A stretch of 64,000 nt of DNA, taken from Nitratireductor kimnyeongensis (lineage in GTDB: Bacteria; Pseudomonadota; Alphaproteobacteria; Rhizobiales; Rhizobiaceae). A program made the translations under genes and the position numbers. How positions within the stretch are numbered: the stretch's first letter is position 1; every line of letters starts with the position of its first letter. Where the stretch lies: positions 2,493,001 through 2,557,000 of the forward strand of contig NZ_CP078143.1 in NCBI RefSeq assembly GCF_019891395.1. The letters are read 5' to 3'. Below are positions 8,972 through 19,119 of this stretch, piece after piece. The notes beneath the pieces were generated by a model. That model was not told where the DNA came from. It was given only the letters and a program-made list of their open reading frames with translations, and did not search any database.

Positions 8972-11647
8972 ATGTTCGACGCCGATAATCCAAGCAAGAA
9001 AAGGCATCGGAGCGGCGGACAAGTGCGTTCTCTGCTGTCAATACAGACGCCTGAGGAGGAGTCCGCGGAACCGTCCCGCCCACCACAGGGTTCGGCGCGC
9101 AAGGATCGCGGCGGTGGATCGCTGCTCTCGCGTGCACAAGAGGCGCGCGATGCTCAGGATACCCGGCGGGAAAGAGCGTCTTCGGCGGACGCCTATCTTC
9201 GGCGGGCTGAAGCCAACAGAGACACGAGGGGCCCTGAAATGGCGATGCGCGCTGAAGCGCGGCGCCAGCCTGGCGCATGGTCTGAAGCGACACAGGACCG
9301 CAAGCCGCCCCTGCGCGAACGTCTGATCGGCCGGCTTTTCCCTTTGCCCGAGGTGGGGTCCTCCGCGCAAAAACAGCAGCGGGCTGAGAGCGCACGCCGC
9401 CCGGAGGGAAGAGGGACAGCACGAAACGAGAATGCCAGGGCTCAAGAGCCTGATAGACCGAAGGAGTATGGTCGGTCGGTGTCCAGATCGCAACGACGGG
9501 CATCCGATGACCAGACATGGCGACCGCTGATTGATCCCGTTCAGGTGATCGGCGGTATCCTGCGCGCCAAATGGCTCATTCTTCTGACGACGATCCTCGG
9601 CGCGGTGATTGGTGTGATGATCGCCCTTTCAACGCCGAAAATGTATTACGCGGCCACGCAGCTTCTATTCGATCCGCGCGATCTGCAGATCGTCGAGCGT
9701 GATCTGACACGAGGCGGACTGCCCTCCGACGCCACTCTGGCGCTTATCGAAAACCAGGTCGCGATCATCACCTCCGGCAACGTTTTGTCCAGGGTGGTGG
9801 ATGAGCTCGATCTCGCCGATGACCCGGAATTTAATGGCTCGGGCAGCGGCAGCATACTGAGCTTGTTGTTGAGTCCGCGCGCGTTGATCTCTGTGCTGAT
9901 CAACGGCAATGATGACGATGGCGGCTCGGCTCGGCATACAATTGCAGTCGAGAATCTCTTCGAGGCGCTGGATGTCGGGCGGAACGCGAAAACATTTATC
10001 ATCACCATCGGTGCGACCAGCAGAGATGCCGAAAAGTCGGCTTTGATCGCGACAACCACGCGGGATGTTTTCCTTTCTACCTACGGCGAATTGCAGTCGG
10101 CCACGGCAGGCCGCGCCAACCGCGAAATCACCGATCAGCTCCAGTCACTGCGTGACGAAGTCGAACAGGCCGAGCGGGCTGTCGCCGAATTCAAGGCCAA
10201 GAACGACATCGTGGATGCCCAGGGGCGCCTGATCACGGACGAAGAGATCCTGCGCCTCAACGAACAGCTTTCGGTCGCGCGGGCGCGTACCTCCGAGCTG
10301 AACGCGCGTGCTGCTGCAGCACGTTCGCTGGATGTGGAGACGGTGCTGGGCGGCGCTCTGCCGGAGCAGGTGGCCTCACCGGTGATGACGGAATTGCTCG
10401 CACAATATGCAAGCCTGAAGCAGCAGGCTGGACGGCTGGCGGTTCGGTTCGGCCCGCGCCATCCGGACCGGCAGGCTGTGGACGCGGAACTGGTCGGCGC
10501 GCGTGATGAGATTGCACGCGAGTTGCGCCGTGTGGTGGCCTCTAATCAGGTGGAGCTGCAGCGCGCGGTCCAACTCGAACAGGATCTTTCGGGGCAGCTT
10601 GCCCGGCTCAAGGTGCAGAAGGGGAACCTGGAATCGGAACGTGTGACACTGCGCGAACTGGAACGCGAGGCGAACGCCAAGCGATCAGTTTACGAAGCCT
10701 TGCTTTTGAGGGCACGTGAAACCGGGCAGCAAGAGCGCCTCAACACGGCGAATGTCAGCGTGATTTCTCAGGCCGTGCCACCACTCGACCCGACCGGTCC
10801 GTCGCGTTCGTCGATTGCGATGGCAGGTATGATTTTGGGTTTCATGTTCGGCGTGGGCCTTGGCGCGACGGGCGGAGCAATTCGCAGCCTGCGTGAAAAT
10901 ATGGCCGAGCGGCAGGCTGGTGACCATGGCGGTGGGAATGGCCATTGGGATCCCGATGATAGGGATCCCGACGATGGGAATGTTAGGGATTGGGATCCCG
11001 AGCCGGATCCCACATCGCCTGGAGGGGGTGCGCGCCGGCGCGACAATGAAGAGCGCGGTCATCGATACGCGGCCCAGAGGGAACCTTCTGCGGATCGGGG
11101 TCCGCGACCGAACGAACGCTATGCATCTGCGCACCCGCGTGATGATCGGGCGAATGCGGAGGCGTTTGCCGATGCGTTCGATGCCGATGAAAGCGCGGAA
11201 CTCGTCGAGCGGGTTGACGAGCAACCCCGGACACGCGCCCGACCCGCAGCCCAGCCTCAATTCATGCGTCATGCTGCTCCCCGGCAAGCGCCTGCGCCAA
11301 ATCTGCAAACCGTCGCCGCGCCGGCTTACCAACCGACATGGCCGGCAGCTCAGATGGCGATGCATCCGGGCATGATGGTTCCCGGGCCGATGCAGATGAT
11401 GGCGCCGATGCCGCAGGTCGTGGGAATGCCGATGATGCAGCCCTATCCGATGTGGCAGCAGGCTCCCATGCCGTTTCAGCCTGATTTCGCGGTCATGCCG
11501 CAGCATGCGCCGGAGCGCGTCGACGACGAAGACGATGACCAGGATGAAGGCAGCGAGCGCTTCGATGAGATCCATGATCGCCTCAAGGCGGTGCGCCGCG
11601 AGGTGGATGCGCTGACCGCGCGTCGGTCCAACCGGCCGCGCTACTGA
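8972..11647 (+). CDS. GumC/Wzz-type polysaccharide chain-length/export protein with long tails
   Basis: An 891-residue inner-membrane protein. Residues 1-190 are charged, low-complexity and probably cytoplasmic. A first membrane segment lies near 201-219 (WLILLTTILGAVIGVMIAL). A periplasmic Wzz domain and long coiled coil fill about 375-590, with a GNVR-like ELEREANAKRSVYEALL. The second membrane segment is near 612-634, preceded by PLDPTGPS. Residues 640-891 form an unusual tail: Asp/Pro repeats near 650-686, a Met/Pro-rich stretch near 790-843, and a short terminal coiled coil. No Walker motifs are present, so no tyrosine-kinase domain is fused. It probably controls polymer length or export with the neighbouring genes. 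The typical family length is 450-750 residues. Confidence 0.82.
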   Translation: MFDADNPSKKRHRSGGQVRSLLSIQTPEEESAEPSRPPQGSARKDRGGGSLLSRAQEARDAQDTRRERASSADAYLRRAEANRDTRGPEMAMRAEARRQPGAWSEATQDRKPPLRERLIGRLFPLPEVGSSAQKQQRAESARRPEGRGTARNENARAQEPDRPKEYGRSVSRSQRRASDDQTWRPLIDPVQVIGGILRAKWLILLTTILGAVIGVMIALSTPKMYYAATQLLFDPRDLQIVERDLTRGGLPSDATLALIENQVAIITSGNVLSRVVDELDLADDPEFNGSGSGSILSLLLSPRALISVLINGNDDDGGSARHTIAVENLFEALDVGRNAKTFIITIGATSRDAEKSALIATTTRDVFLSTYGELQSATAGRANREITDQLQSLRDEVEQAERAVAEFKAKNDIVDAQGRLITDEEILRLNEQLSVARARTSELNARAAAARSLDVETVLGGALPEQVASPVMTELLAQYASLKQQAGRLAVRFGPRHPDRQAVDAELVGARDEIARELRRVVASNQVELQRAVQLEQDLSGQLARLKVQKGNLESERVTLRELEREANAKRSVYEALLLRARETGQQERLNTANVSVISQAVPPLDPTGPSRSSIAMAGMILGFMFGVGLGATGGAIRSLRENMAERQAGDHGGGNGHWDPDDRDPDDGNVRDWDPEPDPTSPGGGARRRDNEERGHRYAAQREPSADRGPRPNERYASAHPRDDRANAEAFADAFDADESAELVERVDEQPRTRARPAAQPQFMRHAAPRQAPAPNLQTVAAPAYQPTWPAAQMAMHPGMMVPGPMQMMAPMPQVVGMPMMQPYPMWQQAPMPFQPDFAVMPQHAPERVDDEDDDQDEGSERFDEIHDRLKAVRREVDALTARRSNRPRY

Positions 11648-11798
11648 CCCGAAAACACTCTCTTTCCCAATTCCGTCAGCAAACGACGCGCTGGCGGGAT
11701 TGCGGATTGGGGATTTCCCCATTATGCGGACTCGTATGCGGTCCTCTTTCCGCAATGACAAACTTCGCATCCCTAGATAGCTGCAACCGGGGAAAGAC

Positions 11799-12695
11799 AT
11801 GGCCGAAATCATTGACGGAAAAGCCCTCGCGGAAGATGTGGTGGCGAAGGTCAAGACCGAGACCGCCAGGCTTGCTGAAAATGGTGTGACGCCGGGGCTC
11901 GCCGTGGTGATCGTTGGGGAAGATCCGGCCAGTCAGGTCTATGTCGCTTCCAAATCGCGCCGCGCGAAGGAATGCGGGTTTCATTCGGTGCAGCATTCCT
12001 TGCCGAAAGAGACCAGCGAGGAAGAGTTGGTGGCGCTGGTGGAGGACCTCAATGCCGATCAGGCGATCCACGGGATACTGGTGCAATTGCCTCTGCCCGA
12101 GCATATCGATGAGGGCCGTATCATTCAGGCCATCGATCCGGACAAGGACGTTGACGGCTTTCATTTCATCAATGTGGGCCGGCTAGGCACCGGCGCGCTG
12201 GGAAGCGCTTTCGTGCCGTGCACGCCTGCCGGTGCGATGCTGATGCTGGAACGGATGCGTGGCTGCGATCTTTCGGGGCTTTCGGCGGTGGTGATCGGTC
12301 GGTCCAACATTGTCGGAAAGCCGATGGCAAACCTGCTTCTGGCAGCGAATGCCACCGTGACGATTGCCCACAGCCGGACCAAAGACCTGCCCGCGCTTGC
12401 AAGGTCGGCCGACATTCTGGTGGCGGCGGTTGGCCGCCCTGAAATGATCAGGGGTGATTGGGTGAAACCGGGCGCGACGGTGATCGATGTTGGTATCAAC
12501 CGCGTCCCCGCACCGGAAAAGGGTGAGGGGAAAACAAGGCTCGTCGGCGATGTGGCCTTTGCCGAGGCGCAGGAGAATGCCGGAGCGATCACGCCGGTGC
12601 CGGGAGGGGTAGGGCCGATGACCATCGCTATGTTGATGGCCAATACGCTGACATCAGCCTATCGCACTGCAGGACTTGAGCCGCCAGCCTTCTAA
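11799..12695 (+). CDS. folD: bifunctional methylenetetrahydrofolate dehydrogenase/cyclohydrolase
   Basis: FolD interconverts 5,10-methylene-, methenyl- and 10-formyl-tetrahydrofolate with NADP+, feeding purine and formyl-Met synthesis in the cytosol. The 298-residue product has the catalytic [13 protein letters not shown] segment near residue 50 (active-site Lys), [12 protein letters not shown] near 96, the NADP-binding [18 protein letters not shown] near 166 and the C-terminal [15 protein letters not shown] signature. Length and motifs are standard. GGGGAAAG stands upstream of the ATG. A regulator gene follows after 27 bp. Confidence 0.96.
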   Translation: MAEIIDGKALAEDVVAKVKTETARLAENGVTPGLAVVIVGEDPASQVYVASKSRRAKECGFHSVQHSLPKETSEEELVALVEDLNADQAIHGILVQLPLPEHIDEGRIIQAIDPDKDVDGFHFINVGRLGTGALGSAFVPCTPAGAMLMLERMRGCDLSGLSAVVIGRSNIVGKPMANLLLAANATVTIAHSRTKDLPALARSADILVAAVGRPEMIRGDWVKPGATVIDVGINRVPAPEKGEGKTRLVGDVAFAEAQENAGAITPVPGGVGPMTIAMLMANTLTSAYRTAGLEPPAF

Positions 12696-12722
12696 CCCCT
12701 GAGACAAACTGGATCATCAGCC

Positions 12723-13727
12723 ATGTCTTTCCTGCCCGACCAGCCTGCTTTACAACTATTGGCCATGGGCGAGGCGCGGCAGGATACCCGGCAGTTTGCC
12801 TTTCTGTTGGTAGACAGGTTTTCGATGTTTTCGCTGGCAGCGGCCATCGACACGGTGCGCTCGGCCAATCGTCTCCTGGGACGCGACGTCTACAGCTGGG
12901 TCACGGTTTCCGCTGACGGCGAAGCCGTGATGGCCTCCAATGGACTTCCGATCAAGATCGACTATGCGATCGCCGACCTGCCTCCAGTCGACATACTCTT
13001 CGTCTGCGTGGGCCTGACGACGGAATTCCCGGGAAAGAGCACTGTGCTGGCAGGTTTGCGTGCGCTTGGTCGTCGGGGCGCGGCCCTTGGGGCGCTGGCG
13101 GCCGGCTCATACCTTCTCGCGGAGGCGGGCCAGCTCGAAGGGCATCGTTGTACAATCCATTGGGAAAACCGCGCGTCCTTCATGGAGCGCTTTCCGGAGA
13201 TCGAGTGCACCGGCAATGTCTATGAGATCGACCGGAAGCGCTACACCTGTGCAGGCGTGACCACATCCATCGATCTGATGCTGGAAATCGTGCGCAACGA
13301 TCTGGGTGTGGAACTGGCCAACGAGGTGGCCAACCAGTTCCAGCACGAGCGCATCCGCTCGCCAGGCGATCGCCAGCGCACGGGGCCGGAGCGCGATCTC
13401 ACCGGCAAATCGGAAAAGCTGAAGAAAATTGTCGAGCTGATGGCCGACAATCTGGACGAGCCCTATTCCGCGGTGCAGCTTGCAAGAGCGGCAAGCCTTT
13501 CGGTGCGACAGGTGGAACGGCTGTTTCTGCGGCATCTGGGCATGACGCCCGGGCGCTATTACATGCGCTTGAGGTTGGAGCGGGCGCGCGAGCTTTTGCG
13601 CCAGACCAATTTGCCGATACTCGACGTGGCGATTGCCACCGGCTTCACCTCGCACTCCTATTTTGCGCAGAGCTATCGCCAGCAATTCGGGCGCCCGCCC
13701 TCGGAAGAGCGGCGCACCACCTATTGA
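12723..13727 (+). CDS. GlxA-family transcriptional regulator (DJ-1/PfpI + AraC HTH)
   Basis: A 334-residue regulator. The N-terminal DJ-1/PfpI-like amidotransferase fold (about 15-190) probably senses a small molecule. Its nucleophile position reads AAGSYLLAEAG with no Cys, so it should be non-catalytic. The C-terminal AraC pair of helix-turn-helix motifs covers about 235-330 (LARAASLSVRQVERLFLRHLGMTPGRYY, then LDVAIATGFTSHSYFAQSYRQQFG, each given here as a motif region). Relatives include GbdR and ArgR-type regulators of amine, betaine and arginine catabolism. The target is unknown. The stop overlaps the convergent DUF2254 gene by 7 bp. Confidence 0.88.
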   Translation: MSFLPDQPALQLLAMGEARQDTRQFAFLLVDRFSMFSLAAAIDTVRSANRLLGRDVYSWVTVSADGEAVMASNGLPIKIDYAIADLPPVDILFVCVGLTTEFPGKSTVLAGLRALGRRGAALGALAAGSYLLAEAGQLEGHRCTIHWENRASFMERFPEIECTGNVYEIDRKRYTCAGVTTSIDLMLEIVRNDLGVELANEVANQFQHERIRSPGDRQRTGPERDLTGKSEKLKKIVELMADNLDEPYSAVQLARAASLSVRQVERLFLRHLGMTPGRYYMRLRLERARELLRQTNLPILDVAIATGFTSHSYFAQSYRQQFGRPPSEERRTTY

Positions 13728-15028
13728 GATTGGTGTTCTGGCTCATTTTGATGGTTGTGCCAGGTGCCTTCGGTCAAGCCGGCTGCCAACTTTCGCAGAG
13801 CGACAATGTCGGGCTCGTGCGAACCTTCAGAGCCGGCGCGGGCCATGAAATCTTTCGCGAGGGTCGCTGCGGCCCTTTCGAACGCATCCGGTGCGACGCG
13901 GGCGAGCGAGGTCAGGCCGCGCAAAAGTGCCTCTTGAACATCGGGTGCAGCGGTCGCGGCTTCATAGGAGATCGGCCGAAAAGCCTCGTCCAGCAAACGC
14001 TCCGGGCTGACTGGCGCAAAACGAATGCGCGGATAAGGTGGGTCTTTCCGTTCCTCTTCCTTTTCCTTCAGCGCCCAGTTGGTCAGAAGACGCGTCTGCA
14101 CGGTAAGCACGTGGTTGGCAGTCGACGGATCGTTGACGCCGGGCGACAAGGCCCGCCGCGCCACATCCGCCAGAACGAGAAAGCCGAAGCCGGGATCGGA
14201 ATCGAAGGTGCGCTCCTCGCCGATGATGAAATCGCCACGGATGGCTTTCAGCACCGCCTCATCCGCTTCGCCGACGACCACAGCAATGGTCGTCGTATGG
14301 TCAACATAGTCTCCGGGCCGGACACGCACATGGATGACAAGCCCCTTCTCTTCCGCAATATCCTGAAGCGCGTGGGGGTCGAAATGCTGCACGAAGCCGA
14401 CGCTGCCTGCCGCAACCTCGTGCCCGATGGGTGAACCTTCGCCCTCACTGCAGCCATAGAGACCGTCGCGGCCAAGCCGGTCGAGTGCCTGGCGGGTGGC
14501 ATCTTCCAGGCGGCTCGTCATTTCCACCACGCGGCCCACGACGGAGATTTCGCGTACCCAGCGGATCAGCGCCCAGACAACGGCGAAGACGACAAGAAGG
14601 GTGGCGATGAACAGGATCAGGCGTCCGCCGAGTGTGTAGATGCCGCTCGACAGGCCGATAATGCCTATGATGGAAAAGAGAAAGGCGCCGATGAACACCG
14701 AAATCGTGGTGCGCGCGGCGCGATTGCCCGAAAAGAGCGGGACGGCACGGGGGGAGCCGGTCTGCGCCGCACTCGTGAGCAGGTTCACAAGGGTGGAGAG
14801 CGCAAACACCGCCACCGTGAGCATGCTTGACGCTACGATGCCCAGAATGTTGCGCAGCGCATCGGCCGAGACGGTGATCGGGATGGCGCTTTCCTCAAGC
14901 TCTTCAGGAAAGAAAGCGGCAGAAAGATAGGCGAGCGCCACCACGAGCACTGCCGACAGGCAAAACAGCGCAGGCAGAAACCAAAGGGCTCTCGAAACCC
15001 GTCTGAAAAGAAACCAATAGCCGTTCAC
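13721..15028 (-). CDS. DUF2254-family membrane protein
   Basis: A predicted 435-residue inner-membrane protein. Four hydrophobic segments fill roughly the first 170 residues (ALWFLPALFCLSAVLVVALA, then segments near 55, 105 and 135). A large soluble C-terminal region contains GYVQHFD-like and SPGVNDPSTANHVL motifs typical of DUF2254. No function is established for the family. I choose the GTG at 15028 because GGAGGGGG stands 3-4 nt upstream; an earlier TTG at 15040 is in frame. It follows edd on the same strand after about 50 bp, but a functional link is not evident. Confidence 0.82.
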   Translation of the reverse strand: MNGYWFLFRRVSRALWFLPALFCLSAVLVVALAYLSAAFFPEELEESAIPITVSADALRNILGIVASSMLTVAVFALSTLVNLLTSAAQTGSPRAVPLFSGNRAARTTISVFIGAFLFSIIGIIGLSSGIYTLGGRLILFIATLLVVFAVVWALIRWVREISVVGRVVEMTSRLEDATRQALDRLGRDGLYGCSEGEGSPIGHEVAAGSVGFVQHFDPHALQDIAEEKGLVIHVRVRPGDYVDHTTTIAVVVGEADEAVLKAIRGDFIIGEERTFDSDPGFGFLVLADVARRALSPGVNDPSTANHVLTVQTRLLTNWALKEKEEERKDPPYPRIRFAPVSPERLLDEAFRPISYEAATAAPDVQEALLRGLTSLARVAPDAFERAAATLAKDFMARAGSEGSHEPDIVALRKLAAGLTEGTWHNHQNEPEHQSQ

Positions 15029-15079
15029 AACCCCCTCCAATCAAACAGAGAATGCACGGTCAGGACGGTTGGTTCCAGA

Positions 15080-16894
15080 TCAGAATACCGCTGCTCCCTG
15101 ATCCGCACGCCCCGCAAGCTGGCGGAAGCCCGCAAAAAGCTCGCGCCCCATGCCGAACTGGTTGGCGGTGAGGTCGGGTGCAGCATTTTCGCGCGCGGCG
15201 AGTTCGTCCGCGTCGACCAGCACTTCGATCGTGCCTTTCTCGGCATCAAGGCGCATCGGATCGCCGTCACGCAGTTTGGCGATCATGCCGCCGTCGAGCG
15301 CCTCGGGGGTGACATGGATGGCTGCCGGCACCTTGCCGGAGGCGCCAGACATGCGCCCATCAGTGACCAGCGCGATGCGCCGGCCACGATCCTGCAGCAC
15401 GCCAAGCGCAGGCGTGAGCTTGTGCAGCTCCGGCATGCCATTGGCCTTCGGCCCCTGGAAGCGGATGACAGCGATGAAATCGCGGTCAAGCTTGCCAGCC
15501 TTGAAAGCTTCCTGCATTTCATCCTGCGAATGGAAAATGACGGCGGGCGCCTCGATCAGCCGGTGCTCGGGTTTGACAGCGGAAATCTTGATGATGGATT
15601 TGCCCAGATTGCCCGACAGGACCCGTATGCCGCCGGTCTGCTGGAAGGGCTTGGCGGCGGTGGTAAGCACTTTTTCGTTGCCGCTGACTTCCGGCACGGG
15701 AATGCGTGCGACGGAACCATCATCGGCAAGCTTCGCCTCGACCGTGTAAGGCCGCAGGCCTTCGCCCCAGATGGTCCGCACATCCTCATGCAGATAACCG
15801 TCGTCGAGCAGTTCGCGAATCAGGAAGCCCATGCCGCCGGCGGCGTTGAAGTGGTTCACGTCCGCAAGCCCGTTGGGGTAGACGCGCGCGAGAAGCGGCA
15901 CATGGTCGGAGATTTCGGCGATGTCGTCCCAGGTGAGCCTGATGCCGGCTGCCGCCGCCATGGCAACGAGGTGCATGGTGTGATTGGTGGAGCCGCCCGT
16001 GGCGTTCAGCCCCACGACGCCATTCACGATGGAGCGCTCGTCGATCATGCGGCCAACGGGCGTGAACTCGTTTCCGAGCGCCGTGATGGCAAGCGCGCGT
16101 TTGGCCGCCTCCTTCGTCAGGGCGTCGCGCAGGGGTGTGTTGGGGTTGATGAAGGAGGAGCCGGGCGTGTGCAGGCCCATGATCTCCATCAGCATCTGGT
16201 TGGAATTGGCCGTGCCGTAAAAGGTGCAGGTACCGGGTCCGTGATAGGACTTGGATTCCGCTTCAAGCAGGGCAGCGCGGTCCACCTTGCCCTCGGCATA
16301 AAGCTGGCGGATACGGGCCTTTTCGTCGTTCGGCAGGCCGGATGTCATGGGCCCGGCGGGGATGAAAACGGCAGGCAGATGGCCGAAGGTGAGTGCGGCG
16401 ATCACAAGCCCCGGCACGATCTTGTCGCAGACGCCGAGATAGACGGCCGCATCGAACATGTTGTGCGACAGGCCGACTGCGGCAGCCATGGCGATGACGT
16501 CGCGCGAGAAGAGCGAGAGCTCCATGCCCGGCTGACCCTGCGTGACGCCGTCGCACATGGCGGGCACACCGCCTGCCACCTGTGCCACGCCGCCGGCTAC
16601 GCGCGCGGCGTCCTTGATCATGTTGGGATAGGGCTCGAACGGCTGATGCGCCGAGAGCATGTCGTTATAGGCGGTGATGATGCCGAGATTGGGGACCCGG
16701 TCGCCTGAAAGCGCTGCCTTGTCGGTCGGGCCGCAGGCGGCGAACCCATGGGCGAGGTTTCCGCAGGAGAGAACGGAGCGGTGAACGGCCTGTCCGGCCG
16801 CATGGTCGAGACGCTCCAGATACGCTTCGCGGCTGGCGCGTGAGCGCTCGCGGATGCGGGCTGTGACGGCTTCGATTTCGGCTCTGGCGGTCAT
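15080..16894 (-). CDS. edd: phosphogluconate dehydratase
   Basis: Converts 6-phosphogluconate to 2-keto-3-deoxy-6-phosphogluconate in the Entner-Doudoroff pathway. The 604-residue product belongs to the IlvD/Edd family. Cysteines of the iron-sulfur site lie in [16 protein letters not shown] near residue 112 and in HSMFD-like [18 protein letters not shown] near 145-160. [20 protein letters not shown] follows near 225, and the C-terminal [19 protein letters not shown] loop is standard for Edd. It is the last gene of the zwf-pgl-edd operon, 36 bp after pgl. The KDPG aldolase gene (eda) is not in the window. Confidence 0.95.
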   Translation of the reverse strand: MTARAEIEAVTARIRERSRASREAYLERLDHAAGQAVHRSVLSCGNLAHGFAACGPTDKAALSGDRVPNLGIITAYNDMLSAHQPFEPYPNMIKDAARVAGGVAQVAGGVPAMCDGVTQGQPGMELSLFSRDVIAMAAAVGLSHNMFDAAVYLGVCDKIVPGLVIAALTFGHLPAVFIPAGPMTSGLPNDEKARIRQLYAEGKVDRAALLEAESKSYHGPGTCTFYGTANSNQMLMEIMGLHTPGSSFINPNTPLRDALTKEAAKRALAITALGNEFTPVGRMIDERSIVNGVVGLNATGGSTNHTMHLVAMAAAAGIRLTWDDIAEISDHVPLLARVYPNGLADVNHFNAAGGMGFLIRELLDDGYLHEDVRTIWGEGLRPYTVEAKLADDGSVARIPVPEVSGNEKVLTTAAKPFQQTGGIRVLSGNLGKSIIKISAVKPEHRLIEAPAVIFHSQDEMQEAFKAGKLDRDFIAVIRFQGPKANGMPELHKLTPALGVLQDRGRRIALVTDGRMSGASGKVPAAIHVTPEALDGGMIAKLRDGDPMRLDAEKGTIEVLVDADELAARENAAPDLTANQFGMGRELFAGFRQLAGRADQGAAVF

Positions 16895-16930
16895 GGCGTG
16901 GCGTCCTGTTCTTGCAGTTGGTCCCGCGCC

Positions 16931-17644
16931 TCAGATCTGGCTGGCGGGCGCCCAAAAAATTCGGGCAGGGTGTTTTGCCCCGGCGAGCACCGCGGTGATG
17001 GGCGCGGTCGGGCCGGGCTGCATCGTCAGCGCTCCTTCAAGCGCCTTGCGCTTGTCGTCGCCCTCGATGTGGAGAGCGAGAAAACGCGCGCCGGCAATGC
17101 GGCTCATGGAGAGTGTGAGGCGGGGCTCTCCGGCACTCTCGGAGGAGACGGGAAGCACGTCCGGCCCTTCCGCCGGTTTGAGCAGCGTCTCGATGGTTGT
17201 GGCGTCGGGGAAAAAAGATGCGGTGTGCCGGTCGTTGCCCATGCCGAGCACCACGACATCCAGCGGTGCCGGAATTCCTGCGATCACGCCTGCCGCTTTC
17301 CCTGCCGCGTCGGTTATACTGTCTGCTGGCTGGTAAAGGCCGACAAAGGCGGCGCGGGCGGCCCTGTTTTGCAACAGGTGCTGAGCGACCAGCCGGGCAT
17401 TGGAGCGCGGCGAATCCGCCGGAACGAAACGCTCGTCCACGAGGATGACGGTGATCTTGTTCCACGGGATGTCGCATCGTGACAGATGATCGAAGAACAG
17501 GGCAGGCGTGCGGCCGCCGGAGACGGCAATTGCTGCGCGACCCCGCTCCTTGACGGCAGCGGAGAGCCTTTCCGCGACGCTTGCCGACAGATCCTTCGCC
17601 AGAGCCTCTGGCGAAGCGAATTCATGCCATTTGCAGTCCACCAT
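16931..17644 (-). CDS. pgl: 6-phosphogluconolactonase
   Basis: Hydrolyses 6-phosphogluconolactone to 6-phosphogluconate, the second step after glucose-6-phosphate dehydrogenase. The 237-residue protein has the sugar-isomerase-like AISGGRTPALFFDHL segment near residue 40 (ISGG phosphate loop), ILVDERFVPADSPRSNARL near 70, and VVLGMGNDRHTASFFPD near 130, all typical of DevB-type lactonases. The usual GMGxDGHTAS reads GMGNDRHTAS here. Its start lies 2 bp after the zwf stop, so the two are likely co-translated. Confidence 0.94.
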   Translation of the reverse strand: MVDCKWHEFASPEALAKDLSASVAERLSAAVKERGRAAIAVSGGRTPALFFDHLSRCDIPWNKITVILVDERFVPADSPRSNARLVAQHLLQNRAARAAFVGLYQPADSITDAAGKAAGVIAGIPAPLDVVVLGMGNDRHTASFFPDATTIETLLKPAEGPDVLPVSSESAGEPRLTLSMSRIAGARFLALHIEGDDKRKALEGALTMQPGPTAPITAVLAGAKHPARIFWAPASQI

Positions 17645-17646
17645 GG

Positions 17647-19119
17647 TCAGATGCTCTCATGCCAGGTGCGGCCGTCGCGCTCGATGAGCGCGATGGAGGA
17701 AGACGGTCCCCATGTGCCCGCCGTATAGCCTTGCGCCTGCTGTTCATTGTCTTCCCAGGCGGCAATGATCGGGTCGATCCAGCGCCATGCCGCTTCCACC
17801 TCGTCGCGGCGCATGAACAGGGTCTGGTTGCCACGGATCACATCCATGATGAGCCGCTCATAGGCATCCGGATTGCGCACGCTGAAGGATTCGGCAAAGC
17901 TCATGTCGAGCGGTACATGGCGCAGGCGCATGCCGCCGGGGCCGGGGTCCTTGATCATGATCCATTGCTTCACGCCTTCATCGGGCTGCAGGCGGATGAC
18001 GAGCTGATTGGCAAAGACCTTGCCGGCACCATCCTCGAAGATGGAATGCGGGATCGGCTTGAACTCAATAACGATCTCAGAGACGCGGGTTGCAAGCCGC
18101 TTGCCGGTGCGCAGATAGAAGGGGACTCCGGCCCAGCGCCAGTTCTCGATCTCGGCCTTGATGGCGACGAAGGTTTCGGTGTTGCTCTCGCCGCTTTCAA
18201 GCTCGTCCGTATAACCCTTCACCGCGCCGCCGTTGGAAGCTCCGGCGCGATACTGGCCGCGCACCGTCGCCTTTTCGGCACTCGCAGCGGTGATGGGCTT
18301 CAGTGCGCGCAACACTTTCAGCTTCTCGTCACGCACTGTGTCGGCGTCCATCGAGGCGGGCGCTTCCATCGCAACGAGGCAGAGAAGCTGTAGGATGTGG
18401 TTCTGCACCATGTCGCGCAGCGCGCCGGCCTTGTCGTAATAGCCGGCACGGCCTTCCAGCCCGACGGATTCGGCCACCGTGATCTGCACATGGTCGATAT
18501 GGGCGGAGTTCCAGAGCGGTTCGTAAAGCGCATTGGCAAAGCGCAGCGCCATCAGGTTCTGCACCGTCTCCTTACCCAGATAGTGGTCGATGCGGAAAAC
18601 GTTCTGCTCATCGAAAACGCGGGCGATGGCGTCGTTCAATTCGTGCGCGGAGGCGAGTGAACGGCCGATCGGCTTTTCCACGATCACCCGGGCCGTGTCC
18701 GTCGACAGGCCATGTTTGTCCACCTGCCCGACAATGTCGTCGAAAAGGCTGGGGGCGACGGCCATGTAGAAGGCGCGTACGCTCTTGCTGTCACCGACTT
18801 CGGTTTTGAGGTCGGCAAAGCCTTCTCCCGATTTCGCATCCGCCGGCACATAGGAAAGACGAGCCAGAAAATGCTTCAGTTCCTTCGGCTCGATATCGTC
18901 CTTTGCGACATGCTCGCGGATCGCCTTTTCGGCAAAGGTGCGAAACTCTTCATCGGAGAGCTTGGTGCGTGAGGAACCGATAATACGGGTCGGATCGGTG
19001 AACTGTCCCGCCCGCTGGCGCTGATAGAGCGCCGGCAACAGCTTGCGTTCGGAGAGGTCGCCCGTGGCGCCGAACACCACGAGATCGAATGGATCGACCG
19101 GAATTGTCTGGCTGGTCAT
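17647..19119 (-). CDS. zwf: glucose-6-phosphate 1-dehydrogenase
   Basis: Oxidises glucose-6-phosphate to the 6-phosphogluconolactone, producing NAD(P)H. The 490-residue product has the dinucleotide motif VVFGATGDLSERKLLPALY near residue 14, a conserved EKPIGR near 150 and the substrate motif FRIDHYLGKETVQN near 175-188, where the His-Asp pair is catalytic. It is the first gene of a zwf-pgl-edd operon. The promoter should lie in the 211-bp divergent region 19120-19330 shared with the aldehyde dehydrogenase; I could not identify an operator there. Confidence 0.96.
   Translation of the reverse strand: MTSQTIPVDPFDLVVFGATGDLSERKLLPALYQRQRAGQFTDPTRIIGSSRTKLSDEEFRTFAEKAIREHVAKDDIEPKELKHFLARLSYVPADAKSGEGFADLKTEVGDSKSVRAFYMAVAPSLFDDIVGQVDKHGLSTDTARVIVEKPIGRSLASAHELNDAIARVFDEQNVFRIDHYLGKETVQNLMALRFANALYEPLWNSAHIDHVQITVAESVGLEGRAGYYDKAGALRDMVQNHILQLLCLVAMEAPASMDADTVRDEKLKVLRALKPITAASAEKATVRGQYRAGASNGGAVKGYTDELESGESNTETFVAIKAEIENWRWAGVPFYLRTGKRLATRVSEIVIEFKPIPHSIFEDGAGKVFANQLVIRLQPDEGVKQWIMIKDPGPGGMRLRHVPLDMSFAESFSVRNPDAYERLIMDVIRGNQTLFMRRDEVEAAWRWIDPIIAAWEDNEQQAQGYTAGTWGPSSSIALIERDGRTWHESI

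Noticed and set aside
8931..9326. 131-residue plus-strand reading overlapping the start of GumC/Wzz
   Set aside because: Arg-rich, out of frame with the conserved gene, no motif.
10860..11375. 171-residue reading with MAIGIPMIGIPTMGMLGIGI-type repeats inside the GumC/Wzz gene
   Set aside because: Shadow of the coding repeat in another frame; no ribosome-binding site and the main frame is clearly real.
15314..16708. 464-residue plus-strand reading
   Set aside because: Antisense shadow of edd in high-GC DNA; composition is Gly/His/Asp-rich without motifs.
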